Translations under genes and position numbers: made by a program
Origin: JAGWRI01 sp963728785
Lineage (GTDB): Bacteria; Gemmatimonadota; Gemmatimonadetes; Gemmatimonadales; Gemmatimonadaceae
Direction: 5' to 3'
Length of the DNA: 64,000 bases
Assembly (NCBI GenBank): GCA_963728785.1
Contig: CAVSKV010000004.1
Location: forward strand, 372,001 to 436,000
The notes under the pieces: generated by a model
Told to the model about the DNA's origin: nothing
What the model saw: the letters and a program-made list of their open reading frames with translations, nothing else
The model's database searches: none
In this document: piece by piece, positions 9,701 to 20,269 of the stretch
Position numbering within the stretch: the stretch's first letter is position 1
Layout: every line of letters begins with the position of its first letter

Positions 9701-11829
9701 CCGGCTCGAGCTCGGGGCGCCAGCGCGGGGGCACGCGGGTGCGAGCGCCCCATCGCAACCACGCCGCGCGACGCCAGGCCGCGTTGTTGCGGCTCAGCAC
9801 CGGCATCGCCGCGGCGCACGACGAGGCGCAGGTGTACCAGTCGGTGGTGAACGGTCTCCAGGACGAGGCGCTCGGCTTCAACTTCCTTGGCGTGTTCATT
9901 CTCGAGGCGAGCAGCGGCGACCGCATACTGCAAGCGAGCCTCGGCTGGCAGGACGTCCCCACGCAGTGGCGGGTGAAGCGCGGCACGGGGCTCAGCCAGC
10001 GGGCGATTGACGATGGCCGGCTGCACTACACGCCCGACGTGACGCACGATGCGCAATATCTGCCGAGTCTGAACACGGGATCCGAGGTGGACGTTCCGCT
10101 GCGCGTGGACGACGAGACGATCGGCGTGCTCGTGGTGGAGAGCAGCGAGCCGAACGCGTTCACGGCCGCCGATTTCGAGGTGCTGCAGGCGGCCGCCGAC
10201 CAGGCCAGCATCGCCATCGGGCGGGCGCGCCTGCTCCGCGCCGAGCGGCGCCGCGCCGATGAACACAAGGCCCTGCTCGATACGATGGCCGATCTTTCGG
10301 CCGAACTCGAGCTGCCGCGCGTGCTGCAGGCCGTACTCGCCCGCGCCGTCACGCTGCTGGGCGTGACCGGCGGCGAAGTCGCCATCTTCGACCCGGAGAC
10401 CCAGGAACTTGAAGTCGTGGCGAGCGAGCACATCGGCAAGGACTCCATCGGCACGCGGCTCAAGCTCGGCGAGGGTGCCATGGGCACGGTTGCCGAGACG
10501 CACGAGCCGTTGATCATCCCCTCGTATCGCGAGTGGGCAGGTCATTCGGCCAAGTACGCCGACATCCTCGTGCATTCGGTGATGGCCGCGCCGCTCCTCA
10601 TCGGGCGGCGGCTGGTGGGAGCCATCGCGACGACCCATGCCGATCCGGCGCGCATCTTCACGGACGAAGACCTGCGGCTGCTCAATCTGTTCGCCCCGCA
10701 GGCGGCGATCGCCATCGAGAACGCGCGGCTCTACACCGTGGCGCAGCGCCAGCGCCAGTACTTCGAAACGCTGGTGCACAACAACCCGGTGGCCATCGTG
10801 ACGCTCGACGCGAACCATGCCATCGTCGCCTGCAACCCGGCGTTCGAGCAGCTGTTCGGCTATTCCGAACTCGAGGCGGTGGGGCGCCAACTCGACGACC
10901 TCGTGTCCACGCAGGACACGCACTCCGAGGCGGTGGGCTACACGCGGGAGGCCCTCGACCGCCCCGTGCGCGGCATCGGGCGGCGCCGGCGGAGCGACGG
11001 CACGCCGGTGGACGTCGAGATCCTCGGCGTGCCGGTGATCGTGGACGGCGAGCGGGTGGGACTCATGGGGCTGTACCACGACATCACCCAGCTGCTCAGC
11101 GCGCGGCGCGAAGCCGAGCAGGCGAACGCCGCCAAGAGCCAGTTCCTGGCCTCGATGAGCCACGAACTGCGCACCCCGCTCAACGCCATCATCGGGTACA
11201 GCGAGATGCTGCAGGAGGAGATGGAGGAACTCGGCCAGCCGCAGGCGGTGACCGATCTGGACAAGATCCGGGCCTCGGGCCGCCACCTCCTGGCGCTGAT
11301 CAACGACATCCTCGATCTCTCGAAGATCGAGGCGGGCAAGATGGACCTGCACCTCGAGGAATTTCCGGTGGACGCGGTCGTGGACGAGGTGCTCGTTACC
11401 GCCCAGCCGCTGGTCGCCCGCAAGGGGAACCGCCTCGAAGTGCGGCGCAGCGGTGAGGCCGGCGTGATGCGGTCCGACCGCACGAAGGTCCGGCAGATTC
11501 TCCTCAATCTGCTGTCGAACGCCTCGAAGTTCACCGACTCCGGAACGATCACGTTCGCCCTCGATACCCAGGACGGGCGGGTGAGCGTGTCCATCATCGA
11601 CACCGGTATCGGCATGACCGCGGACCAGATGAAGCGGCTGTTCGAGGCGTTCTCCCAGGCGGACACGTCAATCGCGAGTCGCTACGGGGGAACGGGTCTC
11701 GGGCTCGCCATCTCGCGTCGCTTCGCGCGGCTGTTGGGCGGGGAGATTCACGTGACCAGCGTGCCCGGCAAGGGCTCTACTTTCACCGTCGACCTTCCGC
11801 GCGATGCGGGAGCGGCGGCGGCTCGATGA
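9697..11829 (+). CDS. Sensor histidine kinase, GAF-GAF-PAS-HisKA-HATPase, no receiver
   Basis: Cytosolic histidine kinase of 710 aa. ATG 9697 overlaps the previous stop as ATGA. GAF1 is about 28-180, GAF2 about 205-345 (GEGAMG, IIPSYREW), PAS about 353-465, HisKA has His489 in SHELRTP, and HATPase shows LLNLLSNASKF, DTGIGM and GGTGLGLAIS. Unlike its three upstream relatives it stops right after the ATPase domain. A separate single-domain receiver protein starts in the 4-bp overlap at its end, so the two together look like a split version of the hybrid kinases. Cognate pairing is inferred from this arrangement. Confidence 0.9.
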   Translation: MTGSSSGRQRGGTRVRAPHRNHAARRQAALLRLSTGIAAAHDEAQVYQSVVNGLQDEALGFNFLGVFILEASSGDRILQASLGWQDVPTQWRVKRGTGLSQRAIDDGRLHYTPDVTHDAQYLPSLNTGSEVDVPLRVDDETIGVLVVESSEPNAFTAADFEVLQAAADQASIAIGRARLLRAERRRADEHKALLDTMADLSAELELPRVLQAVLARAVTLLGVTGGEVAIFDPETQELEVVASEHIGKDSIGTRLKLGEGAMGTVAETHEPLIIPSYREWAGHSAKYADILVHSVMAAPLLIGRRLVGAIATTHADPARIFTDEDLRLLNLFAPQAAIAIENARLYTVAQRQRQYFETLVHNNPVAIVTLDANHAIVACNPAFEQLFGYSELEAVGRQLDDLVSTQDTHSEAVGYTREALDRPVRGIGRRRRSDGTPVDVEILGVPVIVDGERVGLMGLYHDITQLLSARREAEQANAAKSQFLASMSHELRTPLNAIIGYSEMLQEEMEELGQPQAVTDLDKIRASGRHLLALINDILDLSKIEAGKMDLHLEEFPVDAVVDEVLVTAQPLVARKGNRLEVRRSGEAGVMRSDRTKVRQILLNLLSNASKFTDSGTITFALDTQDGRVSVSIIDTGIGMTADQMKRLFEAFSQADTSIASRYGGTGLGLAISRRFARLLGGEIHVTSVPGKGSTFTVDLPRDAGAAAAR

Positions 11830-12215
11830 CGGAGAACGATCGAATGGCGCACATCCTGCTGGTGGAAGACAACGAGATGAACCGGGACATGCTGTCGCGG
11901 CGCCTGCAACGAAAGGGCTACACGGTGGATCTCGCGATGGACGGGCCTGAGGGGATCGTCAAGGCCTCGTCGGGCGAGTATGCGCTGGTGCTCATGGACA
12001 TGAGCCTGCCCGAGATCGATGGGTGGGAAGCCACGCGACGCATCCGGGCCACCGATGGCGGCAAGACCGTGCCGATCATCGCCCTCACCGCGCACGCCAT
12101 GCAGGGTGACCGCGAGAAGGCCATGGCGGCGGGCTGCAACGACTACGATACCAAGCCGGTGGATCTCGAGCGGCTGCTGGGCAAGATGCGCGCCCTGCTC
12201 GGCGAGGACGCATGA
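11826..12215 (+). CDS. Single-domain response regulator
   Basis: A 129-aa protein consisting of one receiver domain and nothing else: acidic pair in LLVEDNE near residue 14, phospho-acceptor Asp58 in LVLMDMSLPEIDG, Thr/Ala switch region IALTAHAM, and the Lys in DTKPVD. There is no DNA-binding or enzymatic output, so it should act as a phosphate shuttle or a protein-interaction module (CheY/Spo0F-like). ATG 11826 overlaps the preceding kinase stop; an internal ATG at 11844 just before the first beta-strand is possible. Its own stop overlaps the start of the HisKA-REC-Ser/Thr kinase gene, which would be a natural downstream partner. Confidence 0.92.
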   Translation: MTENDRMAHILLVEDNEMNRDMLSRRLQRKGYTVDLAMDGPEGIVKASSGEYALVLMDMSLPEIDGWEATRRIRATDGGKTVPIIALTAHAMQGDREKAMAAGCNDYDTKPVDLERLLGKMRALLGEDA

Positions 12216-14107
12216 CCGAAGCGCGCCCGACGGGCGAGATGGCCTCGCTGCGGCACAACCTCCGCACGCCGGTGAATCACATCGTCGGCTATGCGGAGAT
12301 GCTGCTCGAGGACGCCGAGGCAGACGCCGACGAATCACGCCGTGCCGCGCTGGAGGCCACGCTCCAGGCGGCGCGCCGCGTGCTGCAACTCATCAACGAG
12401 TCGCTCTCATCGGGGCGCGCCACCGTGGCGCCGGCCGACCTCAAGGCCCTCTACGACGCGCTGCGGGGACCGCAGCGCGAGATCGTGCAGGCCATGACGC
12501 CACTGCTCGTGTCCGGCGCCACCGACGAGCAGTTCGTGGCCGACGTGCGGCGCATCCTGGCGGCGGCCGACCACCTCGTGGGCACAGAACCCGTGGCGCC
12601 GACCGCCGAACACCGGACGAAGCCGTTGCCGGAAGGCACGGTGCCGGCGCGCATCCTGGTGGTTGATGACAACGAAGGCAACCGCGAAGTCCTGAGGCGC
12701 CGACTCCAACGGGAGGGCTACGCCGTCGAGCTGGCCGTGGACGGTGAGAGCGCCCTCGCATTGGTCGCCAGCGCGCCGTTCGATCTCGTGCTCCTCGACG
12801 TGCTGATGCCTGGCCTGGACGGCCACGCCGTGCTCGAACGCCTCAAGGGCAGCGATGCCACCCACGACATTCCCGTGATCATGATCTCGGCGCTGGACGA
12901 TATGGCGAGCATCGTGCGATGCGTCGAGGCCGGCGCCGAAGACTATCTCCCGAAGCCGTTCGACCCCGTGCTCCTGCGGGCGCGGATCGGCGCGTCGCTC
13001 GAAAAGAAGCGGCTGCGCGACGTGGAGCGCGAGTATCTCGCCAAGGTCGGAGAAGTAATCGGGGCGGCCACCGCCGTCGAGGCCGGCACGTACCGGCCGG
13101 GCACGCTCTCCGACATCGCGCAGCGGGACGACTCATTGGGCCGGCTGGCGCGGGTCTTCGACGGAATGGCGGTGGAAGTGCGCGCCCGCGAGGAACGGCT
13201 CCAGGCGCGGCTGCACGACCTGCAAGCGGAGATCGCGATGGCCCGGCGCGACTCCAGGGAAGAAGCGGGGGGGACCGACGGACACAATCTGACGAGCGGC
13301 GAACGCTTCGCCGATCGCTACGAAGTGCTGGCCGTGATCGGACGCGGTGGGATGGGCACCGTGTACCGCGTGCGCGATCTCGAGCTCGGCGAGGAGTTGG
13401 CCATCAAGACGGTGCGCCCGGAATTGGTGGCCGATCCCGTTCTCGTGGAACGGTTCAAGGACGAGATCCGCCTCGCCCGCCGGATCACCCACCACAACGT
13501 CGTGCGCATCCATGATTTCGGGGAATGGGCCGGCGTGTACTTCCTGACCATGGAGTACGTCGAGGGGATCACGGTGCGCAATCTTCTCGACACGCGCGGT
13601 CATCTGGAGGTATCGCCGGCGCTCGCCATCGCCGCGCAGCTCGCCGATTCGCTGGCCGTGGCCCACGCCGAAGGGGTCATCCACCGCGACATCAAACCGG
13701 AGAACCTGCTGCTCGACGCCGCCGGCGTGCTGAAGGTGATGGATTTCGGCGTCGCACGGCTCGCCCAGGGCGCGCCCGGGCGAACCGAAGTGGGGTTGGT
13801 GGTGGGCACGCCGGCCTATATGGCGCCGGAACAGTTGATGGCCGAGGAGGTGGATTCGCGCAGCGACCTGTACGCCGCGGGCGTCGTGCTCTACGAGTGC
13901 CTCACCGGCCGGCTGCCGCACGCACCGGGCTCCCTGATGTCGCTGATCGCCAAGATGCTGCACGAAGACCCCGAACCGCCGATGAAGCTGAACCCGGCGA
14001 TCCCGCCGGCCCTCTCGGCGCTGGTGCTCCGGCTACTGGCCAAGGATCCCGCCGACCGCGTGCAGAGCGCGACCGACCTGGCCAAGCTGCTGGCGTCCAT
14101 CGGGTAG
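12212..14107 (+). CDS. HisKA-like / receiver / Ser-Thr protein kinase fusion
   Basis: A 631-aa protein. Residues 10-65 resemble a HisKA dimerisation helix pair (LRHNLRTP, with His15 where the phospho-His sits in SHELRTP), but no HATPase follows. A receiver occupies 146-260 with Asp196 (LLDVLMPGLDG) and Lys248. Residues 295-345 form a HAMP/signalling-helix-like coiled coil (LGRLARVFDGMA). A Hanks-type kinase fills 368-631: glycine loop GRGGMG, ATP-binding Lys399, HRDIKPEN at 491-498, DFG 511-513, APE 538-540, all intact. There is no transmembrane or PASTA region, so it is cytosolic. As last gene of the phosphorelay operon it probably converts His/Asp phosphotransfer into Ser/Thr phosphorylation; that link is inferred. 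Confidence 0.9.
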   Translation: MTEARPTGEMASLRHNLRTPVNHIVGYAEMLLEDAEADADESRRAALEATLQAARRVLQLINESLSSGRATVAPADLKALYDALRGPQREIVQAMTPLLVSGATDEQFVADVRRILAAADHLVGTEPVAPTAEHRTKPLPEGTVPARILVVDDNEGNREVLRRRLQREGYAVELAVDGESALALVASAPFDLVLLDVLMPGLDGHAVLERLKGSDATHDIPVIMISALDDMASIVRCVEAGAEDYLPKPFDPVLLRARIGASLEKKRLRDVEREYLAKVGEVIGAATAVEAGTYRPGTLSDIAQRDDSLGRLARVFDGMAVEVRAREERLQARLHDLQAEIAMARRDSREEAGGTDGHNLTSGERFADRYEVLAVIGRGGMGTVYRVRDLELGEELAIKTVRPELVADPVLVERFKDEIRLARRITHHNVVRIHDFGEWAGVYFLTMEYVEGITVRNLLDTRGHLEVSPALAIAAQLADSLAVAHAEGVIHRDIKPENLLLDAAGVLKVMDFGVARLAQGAPGRTEVGLVVGTPAYMAPEQLMAEEVDSRSDLYAAGVVLYECLTGRLPHAPGSLMSLIAKMLHEDPEPPMKLNPAIPPALSALVLRLLAKDPADRVQSATDLAKLLASIG

Positions 14108-14148
14108 CGTTTGGGACCAGCGCGTGCGCGAGCTGCTGCTCCGCGGTC

Positions 14149-16402
<2,254 letters not shown>

Positions 16403-16413
<11 letters not shown>

Positions 16414-17974
16414 GCCGGGAAGTTGCAGCGTGCTGGTCGGTTGGGGAAGTGTAGGTCAGGTGGACTTGGTAGTAAACCGGCAGGCGGACCCACGTGGCGA
16501 GCTGTATGTGCGCTCCCGCATACCATTGATCGTTCGGGGCGGGCGCGGCTACGCTGAAGGCGGCCCGATTGGCGGCGAACTTGACGTCGTAATCACGGCC
16601 CCGGACCCCCGGCATTACGAGCCACACGTCACCGCCGGAGAAGCCCGCCGGGGAAAGCGTCATCGCCTCATGCCGGCTCTCATTGATGAGCGACAAATTC
16701 AAATTGCCATAGATGTTGAACGGTATGCCCAGATCGACGTCGGGGCTGCCACTCGCCGTCAGCACGCGCGTCGCGACGACGACGGAGTCGCTTCCGTGGG
16801 CGAACTCCATGATGCGCATCCGGCCGCCGGCCGCCCGGAAAGCTCCGCCGGGAACGAGCGGCATTGTGCCGAGCGGAACCAGCCGCGCCAGGCGGACTTC
16901 GGCGAACACCTCGACGCTCGCGACCATGCCGGGCTGAGGCGCCGGCGCCCGTGGATCCGGTGCGAGCGCGAAGGTCGCGTCACCGTCGGGTCTCGCGTAG
17001 GGCCACTGCAGTCCCTCGAGCGCCGCGACGGTGGCGCGGTGCGGCGTGATCAGTTGGGGGCGTCGGCCCATTCTAATGGTGCGGCCGTCGCGCAGGTGGA
17101 GCACCGCGTCTTCGGCCATGAGCTGCACGCGGAGATCCGCGGGAGCACCATCGACCGAAACCGACATGTCCGCATGGTATGGCGTGAGGGGCCCGGCAGC
17201 GCTGTCCGGCGTCATGTGGAACTCCAGGGGCGGATGGGGCGGCATAGGTGACGCCGCGATCATCCCGGTAGAGCGCATGAACGGCGCGACCATGGCCGTC
17301 GAGGCGAGGAACAGCCCTGGGACCCAGATCCATCGCGAAAGGTCGCGCCGCCGATATGCGTGGGTCAGGAGCAGGAGCGCGCCCGAGCCGGCGAGGATGG
17401 CCAGGGTGAGCGGAACGCCCGGAGCCATCATATCGGTGTCAAGGTGAATGCCGGTGGCGGATTGAAACGCCGCGCCGAGTATCGTAAGAGCGATCGGAAC
17501 GATTATGACGACTAGAAGGAACTCGCGAAGCCCCGTGGTGAGGGCCGCCACGACGAGGAACGCCAGTAGGCTGAGGCCGCACTTGACGCCGGCAACCGCT
17601 AGCGCGCTCGCCGCGGCGCGAGCGTGTACGCCCAGCGTCAAGTACATGGCAAATGCGGCGACGGCGGGCAGCGCCACCATCGAGACGACCAGGAGCAGTT
17701 TGGCCGCGAGCACTGCGGTCGGCGCGAGTGGGAGGGTGGTCCAGTAACTCCCCACCGCCATGGGCGAATCACTCTGCACCAGCCCCGCCACGGTAAGCAC
17801 GCCGAGCACGACCAGCGCCATCGTGAAGACGTCGAGCGTGATGAATGACGGTAGCAGGGGACCGATCTCGATAGCGGTGGCCAGAACCGCCACCGCCGCC
17901 CAGACGCCGAGATAGACCCGGGCGTGACGGACGTCGTCGCACAACACGTGCCACACTTGTTGAGCCCATGTCAT
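16403..17974 (-). CDS. ABC transporter permease with large extracytoplasmic C-terminal domain
   Basis: A 523-aa membrane protein. ATG 17974 overlaps the stop of the ABC ATPase gene as ATGA; reading further upstream only gives an antisense-like extension. The first half has about six to seven hydrophobic segments, of the ABC-2 type found in YtrABCDEF-like systems. The second half (about 290-523) is soluble and beta-rich and probably lies outside the membrane. The substrate is unknown. Such ATPase/permease pairs next to a YtrA-type regulator often respond to cell-wall-active compounds in other bacteria; that role is inferred here only from context. Confidence 0.8.
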
Positions 17975-18891
17975 TGCGACACCTCCGTACGGGCGGTCGT
18001 GCCCGGATCTCTGGCCAGTGCGATGAACACCTCGCGCAGCGTGGGGCGCCGCACGTCGATGCGCGTGGCGCCGGGGAAGAGCGGCGCCAGCGCCCGCGCC
18101 TCGAGTCCGTCGCCGCCCTGCGTCACCATGAACGTCATATGGCCGCCGGCACGCTCCACCGACGTCCACTCCCGGGGCAGCGCGCCGCCCGACGGCGCGC
18201 CGTTGGCTCCCACCACCTCCACGCGCTTCATCCGTGTGAGCAGCGACTCCATTGATTCCGAAAACAGCATGCGGCCGTCCGCCATGAACCCCACCCAGTC
18301 GGCGAGCATTTCCAGTTCGCTGATGTCATGCGACGAGAGGAGGATCGTCCACCCTTCCGAGCGCGCCGATTCGAGGAGCCCACCAACCAACTCGTCCTTG
18401 ACCAACGCGTCCATGCCGGAGAACGGTTCGTCCATGAGCACGACCTTCGGGCGGGGGGCGAGCGCGCAGCGCAACGCCGCCTTCATCCGCTGGCCGCGCG
18501 AGAAGGTCCGGATCGGCCGCGTTGGATCCAGCCGGAACCGCGTCGTGAGGTCGGCCGCGAGCGCCGCGTCCCACGTCGGATAGAGCGGCGCCAGATACGG
18601 GTCGAGCTGGTCGAGTCGCATCCACTCCGGCAGGCGCTGTCCCTCGGCCACGTACGTGATGCGAGCGTGGTCGCGGGCCGTGAACGCCATGGTGTCGAGG
18701 CCGTCCACGCGGGCGTGCCCGGTCCGCGGCCGGCGCAACCCCATGAGGAGTTGCATCAGCGTCGTCTTGCCGGCGCCGTTGGGGCCGACCAGCGCGTACA
18801 ACGCCCCTTCGGGAACGCCAAGGTCTAGGCCGTCCAGCGCTCGGACGCGCCCGTAGTCGTAGGACACGCCGGCGACTTCGATCATTGGCAT
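17971..18891 (-). CDS. ABC transporter ATP-binding protein
   Basis: A 306-aa nucleotide-binding subunit. The Walker A GPNGAGKT is at 36-43, the signature motif is the variant FSRGQRMK at 129-136, Walker B KVVLMDEPF runs 148-156, and the switch His is in LLSSHD. After the ATPase core a roughly 70-residue C-terminal extension is present, as in drug/lantibiotic exporters of the CcmA type. ATG 18891 is followed two codons later by another in-frame ATG (18885). It lies 39 bp after the GntR regulator gene and overlaps the permease by 4 bp, so the three are almost certainly one operon. Confidence 0.92.
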   Translation of the reverse strand: MPMIEVAGVSYDYGRVRALDGLDLGVPEGALYALVGPNGAGKTTLMQLLMGLRRPRTGHARVDGLDTMAFTARDHARITYVAEGQRLPEWMRLDQLDPYLAPLYPTWDAALAADLTTRFRLDPTRPIRTFSRGQRMKAALRCALAPRPKVVLMDEPFSGMDALVKDELVGGLLESARSEGWTILLSSHDISELEMLADWVGFMADGRMLFSESMESLLTRMKRVEVVGANGAPSGGALPREWTSVERAGGHMTFMVTQGGDGLEARALAPLFPGATRIDVRRPTLREVFIALARDPGTTARTEVSQ

Positions 18892-18930
18892 GGCATCACT
18901 CCGGTGCGGGTCGTTCCGGTGGTCAGTCGT

Positions 18931-19332
18931 TCAGCGTGCGCCATCGCCGTCGCCTCCAAAGAGGTCGCTCCAACGCCTGCCGAGCGCCTCGAGCAGTTCG
19001 TCGCGAGTGAGTCCGAGCCGCTTGGCCTCGACCGCCAGCTGCTCCACGGGGTGGGCGAGCAACGCCCGCCGCTCGGCGGCCGTCGCTCGGCGACCGGAGG
19101 TGACGACAGTGCCGACCCCCGGCCGGACCTCGAGCAGCCCGTCGCGCACCAGTTCGGCGATCACCTTCTGCGCCGTGTTGGGATTGATCTTGAGGGCCTG
19201 GCTCAGCTCGCGGACCGAGGGGAAGGCGCTGCCGGGCGCGAGTTCGCCGGCGACGATCGCCCGCGTTGCCGCGTAGACCGTCTGGCGGTAGGGCGATTCG
19301 CCCGGCTTAAGGGTGACGCTGAACGGGAGCAT
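18931..19332 (-). CDS. GntR family transcriptional regulator, YtrA type
   Basis: A 133-aa protein. The N-terminal winged helix-turn-helix spans about 12-80, with the GntR hallmark segments SPYRQTVYAATRAIVAGEL, GSAFPSVRELSQAL and NTAQKVIAELVRDGL. The C-terminal part is only about 50 residues and helical, which matches the short YtrA subfamily rather than FadR, HutC or MocR types. ATG 19332 is supported because family members begin just ahead of the first helix. No ribosome site precedes it: a palindrome and a promoter run right up to the start codon. It most likely represses its own operon (regulator, ABC ATPase, permease, GH2) and is released by a small molecule or stress signal. Confidence 0.9.
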   Translation of the reverse strand: MLPFSVTLKPGESPYRQTVYAATRAIVAGELAPGSAFPSVRELSQALKINPNTAQKVIAELVRDGLLEVRPGVGTVVTSGRRATAAERRALLAHPVEQLAVEAKRLGLTRDELLEALGRRWSDLFGGDGDGAR

Positions 19333-19367
19333 GGTGTACTATGTGCCATAGTACACATAGGTGTCAA
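19333..19367 (-). promoter_or_regulatory. Leaderless promoter with embedded operator for the GntR-ABC-GH2 operon
   Basis: On the minus strand a consensus -35 TTGACA (19367-19362) is followed by 18 nt and a -10 CATAGT (19343-19338), then 5 nt and the ATG at 19332. Transcription would begin at or next to the start codon. A near-perfect palindrome with 10-bp arms, GTGTACTATG and its complement around a 3-nt centre (19334-19356), covers the spacer and -10. This fits autorepression by the GntR protein. Confidence 0.65.
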
Positions 19368-19453
19368 GGGCCGGCGTGCATACGGCTGGACCCTGGAGGT
19401 TGGTTGGGTCCATATTGAGCCGGTACTCCCCGCCCCCGCCCGGACGCCTTCCT

Positions 19454-19966
19454 ATGCCCCGGTTCGCTCGCCTGCCCGTCATCACGTGCGCGCTGGTCGC
19501 CGTTCCCGCCCTCGCGAGCGCGCAGCGCCTGTTGGGGCCCGCCATGGACACGCTGCTCGACCGGATGGTCGGCCGCTGGGAAATGACGGGCACCGTGCGC
19601 GGCCGGCCCGCGCATTACACGCTCGACGCCTCCCGGGTGCTCCAGGGGAGGTTCGTCGAGCTCCACATGACCGACGTCGTGCGCCCGCCCGCCTACGAGG
19701 CGCGCGTCTTCATCGGCGTGGACAGCGCGAAGTCGCGCTATCTCGTGCACTGGATGGACAACTTCGGCGCAGCGTATTCGGTGCCGGCGGCGGAGGGGTG
19801 GGCGACGCGCGACACGATCCGGTTCGAATTCGCCTACGCGGACGGGCCGTTCCGCGATACGTTCACGTTCAACCGGCGCGACGGCACCTGGCGTTTCCTG
19901 CTCGAGGGTCAGGACTCGGCGCGCGTGTGGCGGACGTTCGCCGACTACCGCGTGCACCCGCGGTAG
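19454..19966 (+). CDS. Secreted lipocalin-like / DUF1579-like protein
   Basis: A 170-aa protein starting at ATG 19454, which gives a clean signal peptide (MPRFARLPVITCALVAVPALASAQ) with an Ala-x-Ala cleavage site near residue 23. An upstream GTG at 19361 would spoil the signal and is less likely. The mature part begins with MVGRWEMTGTVRG and has repeating beta-strand patterns (ASRVLQGRFVEL, RYLVHWMDNFG, WRFLLEGQD), the look of a small lipocalin-like barrel related to DUF1579. The ligand is unknown. Its stop directly abuts the stop of the convergent ubiquitin-like gene with no spacing. Confidence 0.7.
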   Translation: MPRFARLPVITCALVAVPALASAQRLLGPAMDTLLDRMVGRWEMTGTVRGRPAHYTLDASRVLQGRFVELHMTDVVRPPAYEARVFIGVDSAKSRYLVHWMDNFGAAYSVPAAEGWATRDTIRFEFAYADGPFRDTFTFNRRDGTWRFLLEGQDSARVWRTFADYRVHPR

Positions 19967-20269
19967 TCAGCCACCCGCGATCGCCCCGACCACCAGATAC
20001 GGCTCCTTTCCTTCCACCACGTCGTCCGGCAGCGGCGCGTCGGGCGCGTCGTGCGACAGATCCCGGGCGCACGCATAGAACCGCACGAACGGCCGCCGCT
20101 TCTGCGTCAGGTGGTCGCGGATCGCCCCGCGCAGCATCGGATACCGCGCTTCCACGGCGTCGAGCACCGTGCGCTGCGTGACCGGCGCCGCGACGTCGAA
20201 CGCCAGTTCGCCCGCCCCGTCGATGTGGGCCAGGCCGCGAAGTGGGGCGGGGAGCACGACGCGGATCAT
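19967..20269 (-). CDS. MoaD/ThiS-like ubiquitin-fold protein ending in Gly-Gly
   Basis: A 100-aa protein. ATG 20269 overlaps the propeller gene stop as ATGA. The pattern IRVVLPAPLRGLAHI, LDAVEARYP, FVRFYACARDLSH and a final AIAGG tail matches the ubiquitin-like sulfur-carrier fold of MoaD/ThiS, where the exposed C-terminal diglycine is adenylated and thiocarboxylated. The middle (about 60-90) is somewhat longer than in classical MoaD. No MoaE, MoeB or thiamine genes are nearby, so a molybdopterin or thiazole role is not supported; its partner is probably the co-encoded beta-propeller. Confidence 0.82.
   Translation of the reverse strand: MIRVVLPAPLRGLAHIDGAGELAFDVAAPVTQRTVLDAVEARYPMLRGAIRDHLTQKRRPFVRFYACARDLSHDAPDAPLPDDVVEGKEPYLVVGAIAGG

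Noticed and set aside
17975..18169. 65-residue upstream extension of the ABC permease
   Set aside because: The extension overlaps the ATPase gene and is Arg/Gly-rich; ATG 17974 gives the standard ATGA overlap and a normal membrane-protein start.
19361..19453. GTG 19361 as start of the lipocalin-like gene
   Set aside because: It would overlap the GntR promoter's -35 and bury the signal peptide 31 residues inside the protein.
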